A DNA stretch of 64,000 bases from positions 496,001-560,000 of the forward strand of contig NZ_RIBS01000001.1 in assembly GCF_003719825.1 (NCBI RefSeq), in the 5' to 3' direction. The stretch comes from Montanilutibacter psychrotolerans (lineage in GTDB: Bacteria; Pseudomonadota; Gammaproteobacteria; Xanthomonadales; Xanthomonadaceae). Both the position numbers and the translations under genes were made by a program. The notes beneath the pieces were generated by a model. It was not told where the DNA came from. It searched no databases and saw nothing but the letters and a program-made list of their open reading frames with translations. Shown one piece after another: positions 8,146 through 15,586 of this stretch (position 1 is its first letter; every line of letters starts with the position of its first letter).

Positions 8146-9260
8146 ACGCGCGGACGACGGCCATCGCAGCCATCGCGGCGATCGCAGCCATCGCGATCGC
8201 GATCTCGGCGCTACTCGTCCGCGGCAGCGTATCCGCCGCGTCGGACGAGACGCGCACGACGCCTGCCACCGCTGGACTGGAATCGCTGTACTGGCATGGG
8301 CACGCAGCCCTGGGCAGCGGCGACTGGAGTCTGGCGTTGCAGCGCTTCGTCAATCTGGAACGCCGCCTGCGCCAGAGCGAACCGACTTCGGTCGATGCAG
8401 CGATCTACTGGCAGGCTTATGCCTTGATGCGCGCCGGGCGCTTCGCCGAGGCGCGCGCGATGGTCAAACGCCTGCAGACCGAGTATCCGAACAGCCGCTG
8501 GAGCCGCGATGCCGTCGTTCTGCTCCGCAGTGGCGGCGCGGCGGCAGACAGCAAGGCCGGTGGCGACGAGCAGGCCGAGGAAGCGCTCGAGACGCTGATG
8601 TCGCAGCCTCCAGCCCAAGCTATCCCGAAGCTGGTCACGCTGCTGCAAGGCCGGCATCCGTTGCAGCTCAAAAAGCGTGCACTGTTCGTTCTCAGCCAGA
8701 TGGACGATCCCGGCGCCTTGGCGCAGGTGGCGGTGGTGGCGCGCGGCAATGACCCCGCACTCGGCGCCGAGGCCGCGCGGATGCTCGGCGTCTGCGGTGC
8801 CACGGAAGAGTTGCGAAAGGTCTATTTCGCAGCGCGCGACAACGCCCGCAAACACCAGGTGCTCAATGCCATGGGCGTGGCCGGCGACGACGATACCTTG
8901 GCCGAAGTGGCGCGCAGCGATGCCGACACCGGATTGCGTCGTAGTGCATTGCAGGCGCTGGGCGTGTCGGGTAACACCCAGGTTCTGGCCGAAGTGGCGG
9001 GCAGCGACACCGACCTGCAGACACGGAGTGAAGCGATCAAGGCGTTGGGCGTGGCCGGCGGATACCGTCCGCTGCTCGCGCTGTATCCAAAGGTGATCGG
9101 CACTCCCAAGCTGCGCGACGATGCATTGAGAAGCCTGCTAACCGCAGCCGACGAGAAGGTGTTGCTTGTTCTCCACCGCAGGGCCGAAACGCAAGAGGAG
9201 AAGCAAGCGGTGCTGCGGGTGTTGCTGGAGGCAGGCCACAACCCGAACACAGGAAGTTGA
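8142..9260 (+). CDS. exported TPR/HEAT-repeat protein of the ECF operon
   Basis: A 372-residue protein with an N-terminal hydrophobic segment built of Ala-Ile repeats (TAIAAIAAIAAIAIAIS). It then has a TPR-like region (residues ~45-120: GHAALGSGDWSLALQRFVNL, AYALMRAGRFAEARAMVK) and a C-terminal series of HEAT-type helical pairs (QMDDPGALAQVAVVARGNDP; AEVARSDADTGLRRSALQAL; AEVAGSDTDLQTRSEAIKAL). It is translationally coupled to the anti-sigma gene and preceded by AGGAG. Repeat architecture implies protein-protein binding in the periplasm, perhaps sensing or scaffolding for the sigma/anti-sigma pair; this is inference. Confidence 0.85.
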   Translation: MNARTTAIAAIAAIAAIAIAISALLVRGSVSAASDETRTTPATAGLESLYWHGHAALGSGDWSLALQRFVNLERRLRQSEPTSVDAAIYWQAYALMRAGRFAEARAMVKRLQTEYPNSRWSRDAVVLLRSGGAAADSKAGGDEQAEEALETLMSQPPAQAIPKLVTLLQGRHPLQLKKRALFVLSQMDDPGALAQVAVVARGNDPALGAEAARMLGVCGATEELRKVYFAARDNARKHQVLNAMGVAGDDDTLAEVARSDADTGLRRSALQALGVSGNTQVLAEVAGSDTDLQTRSEAIKALGVAGGYRPLLALYPKVIGTPKLRDDALRSLLTAADEKVLLVLHRRAETQEEKQAVLRVLLEAGHNPNTGS

Positions 9261-9292
9261 GAGCGGCCAACGCACCACAAGGAGCCAAGCAA

Positions 9293-9922
9293 ATGCACAA
9301 GCGTCAAGTAGGAAGCTCTCGGTCATTGCTCTTCTGCGCTGCCATCGCGCTGCTGGCCTTCCCCGTCATTCTGCCGGCGAATCCGCCGGCCGCGATGGTC
9401 AAGGCCGCGCGGTACGGCGACGGTGGCGGACCGTTGCTGATCGCGGCAGTCAAGGCCGGTCGTGTGGATGAGATCCGCGCATTGATTGGCGACGGCGTCG
9501 ACATTGACGCGACGGTTGCAGGCGAAGGCACGGCACTGACGACTGCCTCGCGCGCGGGTGACCTCGACATCGTCAACGAATTGCTTCGACTGGGTGCCGA
9601 CGTCAATCACGCAACGCGCGGCGACGGCAACCCATTGATCATGGCTGCCTCCAGGCCCGGCAACCTGGAGGTCGTCGAGCGCCTGGTAGTTGCAGGCTCC
9701 GATGTGAATGCCATCGTGACAGACGACGAAACGCCGTTGATCAATGCGGCACGAAGCGGAGATCTGCGAATCGTCAAATACATGGTCGAACACGGAGCCA
9801 ACGTTGAACTTGGCGTCACGGTGACGTTGAGTTCGCAAGCAAGGGTCTGGCGTTCTCCCTTGAACCAAGCACGAACGATGGCGATCAGGAGCTACCTGAT
9901 CGGCCAGGGCGCAAGGCGATAG
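9293..9922 (+). CDS. exported ankyrin-repeat protein
   Basis: A 209-residue protein starting at an ATG preceded by AAGGAG; an upstream TTG would fuse it to the previous stop and is unlikely. After a signal peptide (SLLFCAAIALLAFPVILPAN) come at least four ankyrin units: GPLLIAAVKAGRVDEIRALI, TALTTASRAGDLDIVNELLR, NPLIMAASRPGNLEVVERLV and TPLINAARSGDLRIVKYMVE, with the linker form GADVNHATRG. Last gene of the ECF operon. Comparable BlaR-neighbour ankyrin proteins exist in xanthomonads, but no partner can be named here. Confidence 0.85.
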   Translation: MHKRQVGSSRSLLFCAAIALLAFPVILPANPPAAMVKAARYGDGGGPLLIAAVKAGRVDEIRALIGDGVDIDATVAGEGTALTTASRAGDLDIVNELLRLGADVNHATRGDGNPLIMAASRPGNLEVVERLVVAGSDVNAIVTDDETPLINAARSGDLRIVKYMVEHGANVELGVTVTLSSQARVWRSPLNQARTMAIRSYLIGQGARR

Positions 9923-10198
9923 TTCACGCGACAGAAGCCTTGGCGGCGACGGATGTTGCGCGGGCCTGGTCACGGGTCGCTTCACTCACCGACTTTTCGT
10001 CGCGTCAGTCGGGTCGCCCGGTCTCCGGGCACGAATCGGCGAGCGTCGCGAGATCGGCCGTGACGGTTCTTCGGGAACGTCGAATGCCCGGGTATCGCGT
10101 CCTCCAGACAGGAGTACGTCGGCGCGCCGCCTGCGGCGTGCGCGCCAACGCACAAATGGACGGCTACGTCCTGGAAGCGCTTTCGCTCCGGAGCGACG

Positions 10199-10534
10199 TC
10201 ACGTCGCCGCAGGCACGGTACGCAGCATGGCCACGCCGGCCACGACCAGCACGATGCCCAACACCCGCATCGCGTTCAGCGGTTCGCCGAACACCACCGC
10301 GCCCAGCAGCACCGTGCCGGCCGCGCCGATTCCGGTCCACACCACGTACGCACTGCCCACGGGCAGCACGGCCAGCACCTTGCCGAGCAGCACGACGAAG
10401 CCGATCAACGCCACGATCGAAACCGCCGTCCAGCCCGGGCGGGTATAGCCCGCAGAGAGCTTCATCGATGCCGCCCACAACACGTCCAGGCCGCCGGCGA
10501 TGAGCAACAGCCACCATGCGAGCGCCGGTTTCAT
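10199..10534 (-). CDS. sugE: SMR-family small multidrug/guanidinium exporter with Asp at the key Glu site
   Basis: A 111-residue, four-helix inner-membrane protein of the small multidrug resistance family. The SugE/Gdx subtype is indicated by LPVGSAYVVWTGIGAAGTVL and the loop GEPLNAMRVLGIVLVVAGV. The universally conserved membrane glutamate of helix 1 (Glu13 in E. coli Gdx) is Asp17 here (codon GAC) within AGGLDVLWAASMKL. The start overlaps the GST stop by four bases, so the two genes are cotranscribed. The pair is divergent from a LysR regulator. Likely role: proton-coupled export of a small cation; substrate unproven. Confidence 0.88.
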   Translation of the reverse strand: MKPALAWWLLLIAGGLDVLWAASMKLSAGYTRPGWTAVSIVALIGFVVLLGKVLAVLPVGSAYVVWTGIGAAGTVLLGAVVFGEPLNAMRVLGIVLVVAGVAMLRTVPAAT

Positions 10535-11154
10535 GCCGCCAGCGCCCGCTTCTCCGCCGCGAGCGCTGCGCGGATGCTGTCGCGCTGGCCCAGGCGTTCG
10601 AGATAGCCCGCAAGCGCTGGCCACGGTTGCAGCGAAATCTTCAGCGGCTTGCACCAGCTGACCACCGCGAACAGGTACGCATCGGCCACAGTGAACGTGT
10701 CGCCGGCGATGAACGCGTGGCGCTGCAGCTGTCGTTCGACCACGTCCAGCCGCGGGTTGAGGCGGACGCGCGCGACGTTCATCGCCTGCTCGCCGTACTC
10801 GGGATGAAACAGCCATGGGCTGAAGGTCTTGTGCAGTTCCGAACCGATGTATCCCAGCCAGCGCTGCAGCTCGTAGCGTTGGTGCACATCGGCGGGGGTT
10901 GCCAGCGGCGAGTCCGGGCTGCTGTCGGCGAGCCACTGCAGGATCGCAGTGCCTTCGGTCAACACGCGGCCAGCGTCGAGTTCCAGCGCCGGCACGTAGC
11001 CAAGCGGGTTGACCTTCCGGTAGTCCTCGCCGGTAGACAGCACCGTGGGTGCCGGCCCCAGCTGCACGCGTGCCAGCTCGAAGGGAATGCCGAGCTCGTG
11101 CAGGAGGATGTGCGGCGCGAGTGAGCAGGTGTGCGGTGCGAAGTAGAGTTTCAT
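10531..11154 (-). CDS. glutathione S-transferase
   Basis: A 207-residue cytoplasmic GST. The thioredoxin-like N-terminal domain holds MKLYFAPHTCSLAPHILLHE (catalytic-type Tyr/Cys region) and the cis-Pro motif GYVPALEL followed by LTEGTAILQWLAD. The all-helical C-terminal domain carries the N-capping box FTVADAYLFAVVSW. It resembles the bacterial beta-class GstA. It overlaps the SMR exporter gene downstream (ATGA) and is divergent from the LysR gene at 11245, suggesting a detoxification module for an electrophile or cation. Start ATG is well supported by the domain boundary. Confidence 0.92.
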   Translation of the reverse strand: MKLYFAPHTCSLAPHILLHELGIPFELARVQLGPAPTVLSTGEDYRKVNPLGYVPALELDAGRVLTEGTAILQWLADSSPDSPLATPADVHQRYELQRWLGYIGSELHKTFSPWLFHPEYGEQAMNVARVRLNPRLDVVERQLQRHAFIAGDTFTVADAYLFAVVSWCKPLKISLQPWPALAGYLERLGQRDSIRAALAAEKRALAA

Positions 11155-11244
11155 GATCGCGATTCCTCGGGTGGCGGGACGCGGTCAGAATGTGTGCTGC
11201 GACCGGCGGCGACCATCCGGCAACTCTGCAAGGAAACTGTGCAC

Positions 11245-12144
11245 ATGAGACCAGAACGCTGGTCGTTGGAAGATCTCGCGCTGGTACGCGCCATTGCCGA
11301 GGCCGGCAGCTTGGTTGGCGCGGCGCGCGCACTCGGGCTCGATCATTCCAGTGCGTTCCGGCGCCTTGGCGCGCTGGAGGAGCGGATGGGAGCGACGTTG
11401 TTTCGCCGCAGCCGCCGCGGATATGCGCCCACCGAAGCGGGCGACATCGTGAGACGCGCGGCCGAGCGAGTGCAGCACGAAACCGACGCGCTGGCCCGGC
11501 AATTGGCCGGTCACGACCGGCAACTGCAGGGATCGTTGCGCGTGACGGTGCCCGACACGCTGGTCGAGCTGACGCTGGAGCTGTGTTCGGAATTCGCGGC
11601 CCACTATCCAGCGGTCTCGGTCGACCTGGTAGTGTCGAATGCGTTCCTCACGCTGCAGCGGCGCGACGCGGATATCGCGCTGCGCCCGGCGCGGAACGCG
11701 CCGGACGGGATGTCGGTTCGACAGCTCGCCACGATCGGTACGGCCGTCTATGCGCCGGAGAGCGAAAGCCCCAGCGAGCACGGCGATGCCCGTCGGGTGA
11801 TCGGCTTCGGCGAGTCGCTGGCGCACCTGGACTCGGCGCGATGGATCTTCCGCAACATCGACCCGCAACACATCGCGCTGACGGTCGACACGTTGCCGGC
11901 CGCGTTGGCGGCCTGCCAGGCGGGGTTCGGTCGCGCGCTGTTGCCGTGCTACCTGGGCGAGGGAAAGCCTGGCATCCGACGGATCGGTGACGTGTTGCCG
12001 GAGGTGTGCACCGACCTGTGGTGCGTGATCCATCCGGACTTGCGCAGCTCTGCGCGCGTCCGTGCGTTTCGCGACCTGGCGGTGCAGTGGGCGCGGCAAC
12101 GCCAGGCGCTGTTCTCAGGCGCGTTGCAGGCGGCCGTCGAATAG
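11245..12144 (+). CDS. LysR-family transcriptional regulator
   Basis: A 299-residue regulator starting at an ATG preceded by AAGGAAA at good spacing; upstream in-frame codons lack one. Helix-turn-helix: DLALVRAIAEAGSLVGAARA then LGLDHSSAFRRLGALEERMG. The effector domain starts near GSLRVTVPDTLVELTLELCS. Divergent from the GST-SMR pair across a 90-bp gap, so these are its likely targets. Confidence 0.92.
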   Translation: MRPERWSLEDLALVRAIAEAGSLVGAARALGLDHSSAFRRLGALEERMGATLFRRSRRGYAPTEAGDIVRRAAERVQHETDALARQLAGHDRQLQGSLRVTVPDTLVELTLELCSEFAAHYPAVSVDLVVSNAFLTLQRRDADIALRPARNAPDGMSVRQLATIGTAVYAPESESPSEHGDARRVIGFGESLAHLDSARWIFRNIDPQHIALTVDTLPAALAACQAGFGRALLPCYLGEGKPGIRRIGDVLPEVCTDLWCVIHPDLRSSARVRAFRDLAVQWARQRQALFSGALQAAVE

Positions 12145-12314
12145 CCGCAGATCCCCCACTTGGGGGATGCAGTCCTGAAGCAATCGCCAGACGCGTTGTT
12201 CAGCGATAGAGATTTGGTCTTCTTGCCCAACCAGCGTCAGCGCACTTGGCTCGTCGAATGCGGCCAGGAGGTGTGCAACCAGGAAGCACCCGGTTGCGGA
12301 TCACCGGAGCAGTG

Positions 12315-13076
12315 ATGACTACGATGCATGCAGAACCAGACCGGACTGTGCGTCCAGGCGCAGCCTCTTGTGCGGCACCGCTAGGCCTCGGGGAGTTCGG
12401 AGGCTCGGCGACAGCCATCACGGTCATGACCGCTTCCGACTGCCAGGCCCTGCAAGCGGCCTGGCAGTCCATGCTGGCGTGCGAGTCCGGCATCCAGATC
12501 GAGGGAGAGCCGGTCACGGACGTGACCCGCCTGGCGACCTCTTTGAGCCGGTACCAACCCAAGGTGCTGCTGCTCGACAAGGCGCTGTTTGACCGCCTTC
12601 ACCCGCTGGCGCTGCGAAAGATTCGCCAGTGCTGTCCTCATGTTCGCGTGCTCCTCGTGGCCGAGCAGGCTTGTCGCGGTGCCGTAGCCGACGTGTTGCG
12701 AAACCGGCTCCACGGGCTCCTGCTGACGACGAGCCCGCCCGATCTCTGCCTCAAGGCAATTCGCGCCGTCAGCAATGGCGAACTCTGGCTGTCGCGTCGA
12801 ATGATGGCCAACGCCATCACCGACCCGACATGGGCATTGGCCCGTGCGGACGCTTCCGCATCGTTCGATCCGATCCGCCGGCACGCCATGGAAACGCTCA
12901 CGCAACGGGAGTTGCAGGTCGTCGGACGACTGCATCAGGGTCGCAGCAACAAGGAGATCGCACGCGACCTCGGGATCATGGAAGACACGGTCAAGAAGCA
13001 CCTGAGAAGCGTCTTCACCAAACTCGGTGTGCGCCGCCGCGCGCTGGTGGTCCTACAGGCGTCGGCTGCTGCGTGA
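12315..13076 (+). CDS. LuxR/NarL-type regulator with degenerate receiver domain
   Basis: A 253-residue protein. The C-terminus (from ~185) is a clear LuxR helix-turn-helix: METLTQRELQVVGRLHQG, SNKEIARDLGIMEDTVKKHL, VFTKLGVRRRALV. Residues ~35-160 have a receiver-like pattern. KVLLLDKALFDRL carries a possible phospho-acceptor Asp, but the usual conserved Lys is replaced (GLLLTTSPPDLCLKAI) and the acidic pocket is reduced to SD. No histidine kinase is adjacent. I start it at ATG 12315 (GGAGC before it). Probably an orphan regulator that need not be phosphorylated. Confidence 0.82.
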   Translation: MTTMHAEPDRTVRPGAASCAAPLGLGEFGGSATAITVMTASDCQALQAAWQSMLACESGIQIEGEPVTDVTRLATSLSRYQPKVLLLDKALFDRLHPLALRKIRQCCPHVRVLLVAEQACRGAVADVLRNRLHGLLLTTSPPDLCLKAIRAVSNGELWLSRRMMANAITDPTWALARADASASFDPIRRHAMETLTQRELQVVGRLHQGRSNKEIARDLGIMEDTVKKHLRSVFTKLGVRRRALVVLQASAAA

Positions 13077-13157
13077 TCCTGAACTGCCTGGTCGGGTGCC
13101 GATGGTGCGGGCGCGCGCGGTCCAATAGCCGGCAGGTCCGCCTGTACCCACTGGATG

Positions 13158-13186
13158 CAGGCGCAGCGAGATCACCGCTGCGCCTG
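13158..13186. terminator. hairpin between convergent genes
   Basis: A perfect 11-bp stem (CAGGCGCAGCG / CGCTGCGCCTG) with a 7-base loop lies between the convergent LuxR-type gene and the secreted protein at 13214. Probably a bidirectional terminator; no clear T-run. Confidence 0.6.
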
Positions 13187-13213
13187 TGCACGCCGACCTC
13201 CGGCTCGGCCTGG

Positions 13214-13624
13214 TCAGTTGCCAGGCTCGGGCGGCTGCGGGTTGACCCGCGTTGCAAGGCATTCCACGTTGGACGCTCGATGTGGGCCTATCACCGAGGC
13301 CAGGTGCAGCGGTGGCTCGAAGATGACCAGGGCGGCGCCGTCGCCATGGGCGATGTGGGCGGCCCGCGAGGTGCTACTCGCGCCAATCACGATTCCCAGG
13401 TACTGATTCGGGCCAAAGGTAAGCAGCGATTCATCGGCCAGCAGGACAGTGCAGTTGCCGGTGGCTTCGCAATTGGCGCCCAAGTCTCGTGGCCCACCAA
13501 TGTTGTGACACAACGGCCCTACCGGCGGAGGCTTCGTTTCGCCGGCGAAGGCCGAGCCGGCAATCAACGTTGCGCCGATGCCGAGCGCAGCGGTCCTGAG
13601 CGATTTCTTGAGCAGCCCAATCAT
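13214..13624 (-). CDS. secreted protein of unknown function
   Basis: A 136-residue protein with a clean signal peptide (MIGLLKKSLRTAALGIGATL, cleavage after ...GSAFA). The start has GGAGA at proper distance. The mature part (~108 residues) contains four cysteines (PLCHNIGG, ANCEATGNC, VECLATR), which could form two disulphides, and a small-residue-rich core (LGIVIGASSTSRAAHIAHGD). I recognise no family. It lies downstream of the lysyl-oxidase-like gene on the same strand, with which it shares an upstream motif. Confidence 0.75.
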   Translation of the reverse strand: MIGLLKKSLRTAALGIGATLIAGSAFAGETKPPPVGPLCHNIGGPRDLGANCEATGNCTVLLADESLLTFGPNQYLGIVIGASSTSRAAHIAHGDGAALVIFEPPLHLASVIGPHRASNVECLATRVNPQPPEPGN

Positions 13625-13755
13625 GTTCTGTCTCCAAGTCTCAACTGGTTGAACATGCGTCCGTGCCCGGGGGAGGGGACTGGCGTGCAATGATCCGACG
13701 CCCGCGTGTTCGTCATGTCCCAATCGCACCGTGCCAGAGCCGACATCGCGGGACC

Positions 13756-13774
13756 ATTCCACTGAAGGGGAATT
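13756..13774. promoter_or_regulatory. shared upstream motif, copy 1
   Basis: ATTCCACTGAAGGGGAATT lies 132 bp upstream of the secreted protein start at 13624. A near-identical copy lies at 15127, upstream of the lysyl-oxidase-like gene. Fifteen of the first 16 bases agree, suggesting a common regulator or sigma factor. Confidence 0.4.
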
Positions 13775-13828
13775 CGCTCCCGAGGCAGGGTCACTTCGCA
13801 AGGCTCGGTAGCGTCGCGCGCTGGTGGT

Positions 13829-13853
13829 GCGGCAGCCTCGGTTTGGCTGCCGC
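13829..13853 (-). terminator. hairpin after the lysyl-oxidase-like gene
   Basis: A 9-bp perfect stem (GCGGCAGCC / GGCTGCCGC) with a 7-base loop sits about 20 bp past the stop at 13873. It likely ends that transcript and separates it from the next gene on the same strand. Confidence 0.5.
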
Positions 13854-13872
13854 GTCCGGCTGCCGCATTCGA

Positions 13873-14895
13873 CTACCGCGTGACCGTGAATCCCCGGGCC
13901 AGAACGCCGCCGTTGCCCACACGCACGTTCCAGACCGGATTCCGGCCGGGCTGCTTCTTGTAGGGCACCGTCACGGTCGCCGTGATCCGATCCACCGATT
14001 CGGTGTTGGACGTCAGCTGCACGTTGCTGGCAACCGGCCGTGGGCCGGTGCCGCCATCGAAGCTGACGCCCATGCCGGCCGTGAATCCGTATCCGGTGAT
14101 CGAGACCTGAACGCTGGTGCCCGTGCGCGCCGAACTCGGGGTGATCGATGCCACCGATGCGCAATGGCCGCTGCTGTCGAGCACGCTGACGGTGCTCGGC
14201 TTCTTGATGTTGAGCAGCACGCACGACACGTTGTCGTTCTCATTGTTCTCGACGAGCACCTTCTTGGGATCCACTTCGACCTTCAGCTGGTAAATGCCGT
14301 CAGCATTAGCGGTGAAATCGATCTCCTGGCCGGCGAGATGGGCGCCGTAGGTATCGCCCCAACCGACCGAAATGCCCTGCAGGTCGCGCCCGCACTGGGT
14401 GTAGAACGCACGGGCCGGTGCGCCCTGCAATCCCAGGTTGATCGCCGTGGTATCCATCACGCAGAACGTGGTCTTGACGCCGGTGCGCAACGACCCGCCC
14501 GGTGCATTGACCGGCTGCAGCGTGTACAGCGCGAAGTCGTTGAAATGCATGTGGTTGTGCGCCGGGTGGTACTCGAAGGCGCCCGCGAAGTGCAGGGCCG
14601 GAGGACCGCTGCTCTGGTACACAACCTGGTACACCCGCAGCTTGCCCGATCCGGTTTCGACTTCGCCGGCGGCAAGCTCCAACGGCCCTGCGCCGCCGTT
14701 CCAGGAGGTGGTGCTAAACCGCAGCGTGGAACGGCCGCCCGTGTCTGTCGCCAACGTCGTGTCAAAGACACCCAACGGAATCAGATTCGGTGGCATGGCC
14801 GTCTGCGCGGCGGCGGTGCCAGAGAGCGACAACGCACCGACGATTGCCGCTGCCAGCCAAGGCCCGCGATTGCGGCGAAGTGAACTCGAAATCAT
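13873..14895 (-). CDS. lysyl-oxidase-like copper protein with C-terminal IPT/TIG domain
   Basis: A 340-residue exported protein. The signal peptide (ISSSLRRNRGPWLAAAIVGA...TAAAQ) starts at an ATG with GGAGG before it; a second ATG 60 bases upstream also has GGAG and would add 20 residues. Residues ~30-230 resemble the lysyl oxidase family. FEYHPAHNHMHFNDFALYTL corresponds to the copper-binding His cluster, and several cysteines follow (TTFCVMD, YTQCGRD, VSCVLLN). Residues ~245-330 form an IPT/TIG-like domain (ITPSSARTGTSVQVSITGYG). The family oxidises primary amines to aldehydes; whether this protein forms the required quinone cofactor is unknown. It would act outside the cytoplasm. Confidence 0.82.
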   Translation of the reverse strand: MISSSLRRNRGPWLAAAIVGALSLSGTAAAQTAMPPNLIPLGVFDTTLATDTGGRSTLRFSTTSWNGGAGPLELAAGEVETGSGKLRVYQVVYQSSGPPALHFAGAFEYHPAHNHMHFNDFALYTLQPVNAPGGSLRTGVKTTFCVMDTTAINLGLQGAPARAFYTQCGRDLQGISVGWGDTYGAHLAGQEIDFTANADGIYQLKVEVDPKKVLVENNENDNVSCVLLNIKKPSTVSVLDSSGHCASVASITPSSARTGTSVQVSITGYGFTAGMGVSFDGGTGPRPVASNVQLTSNTESVDRITATVTVPYKKQPGRNPVWNVRVGNGGVLARGFTVTR

Positions 14896-15281
14896 GGCAG
14901 CACCTCCAACGATGGCGGCAGGCTGCGGGCGATGGGCCCTGGGTGCCTTGTTCATGCGTCGTCTCCTCGTGCCCGGGTCATGCCAGCCTTGTCGAACAAA
15001 CCGATGGCCGGTGGGGCGACGCCTTCATGCCGACGAACCGGGCGGCTCCACGCCACTGCCCAGCGGCCAGCGCGCCGGATCGGCGGTTTGGTTCATCCAA
15101 GCTGTCAGGGTCGGCCAAGGCCGGCAATTCCACTAAAGGGGAGGTTCGGGATGCCGGCGGAGCGGGCCCCGGCGCACCGCCACTGAATCAGGGGGCGGCT
15201 GATGCCAGGCGTATCGGGCAGGCGCACCGGGCTCCCGACGTCTAAGCTACGGAGGTTCAAAGACATAGGGCGTTAGAACCC
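14896..15281. other. 385-bp intergenic region between divergent genes
   Basis: No convincing gene. It holds the alternative start of the lysyl-oxidase-like gene (ATG at 14955), motif copy 2 at 15127-15142 and, at its right end, a GGAGG (15251) and a GGCGTTAGAAC sequence just before the ATG at 15282 that resembles an integron core site. Confidence 0.5.
15127..15142. promoter_or_regulatory. shared upstream motif, copy 2
   Basis: ATTCCACTAAAGGGGA repeats the motif at 13756 with one change. It lies 232 bp upstream of the chosen start of the lysyl-oxidase-like gene (172 bp from the alternative start). Confidence 0.4.
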
Positions 15282-15536
15282 ATGGACCTACGCTGGACTG
15301 CCTTTGCAGCCATCTGCCATGAAGAGTTTCACCGGTGCGCCTTCCCGGCCGAGCTTGTTGCGGCTTGCGGGGGGCATGAGGATATTGCCTGGGCTACCTA
15401 CTTCCATTTGCGCGGCGACGCCTTGGCGTGGCTCTCTCGCGAGGTGCCCGCCCTTGATGGGGACACACCAGAATCCTTGCTTGGGGCCGACCAAGCCGAT
15501 GCCGTCCGGCATTGCCTCTGGTCAATGCCGTGCTGA
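15282..15536 (+). CDS. small protein, possibly related to Xre/MbcA/ParS toxin-binding domains
   Basis: An 84-residue protein without signal or membrane segments. The C-terminal stretch (ALAWLSREVPALDGDTPESL then LGADQADAVRHCLWSMP) loosely resembles the toxin-binding domain of Xre/MbcA/ParS antitoxins, where a 'PlelL' turn is followed by a helix. The N-terminal half is unfamiliar. No toxin gene is recognisable next to it. The ATG follows GTTAGAACCC, as cassette genes do after a core site. Function unknown. Confidence 0.5.
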   Translation: MDLRWTAFAAICHEEFHRCAFPAELVAACGGHEDIAWATYFHLRGDALAWLSREVPALDGDTPESLLGADQADAVRHCLWSMPC

Positions 15537-15586
15537 GTTCAAATGCCTTCGCGGCTCGGCTTGGATCAGTCGAAAGCGCTCAAGTC

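Noticed and set aside
9923..10198. Small genes or a riboswitch between the ankyrin gene and the SMR exporter
   Set aside because: No open frame with coding character. The gap lies downstream, not upstream, of the exporter, and no guanidine-riboswitch core was recognised there or before the GST gene.
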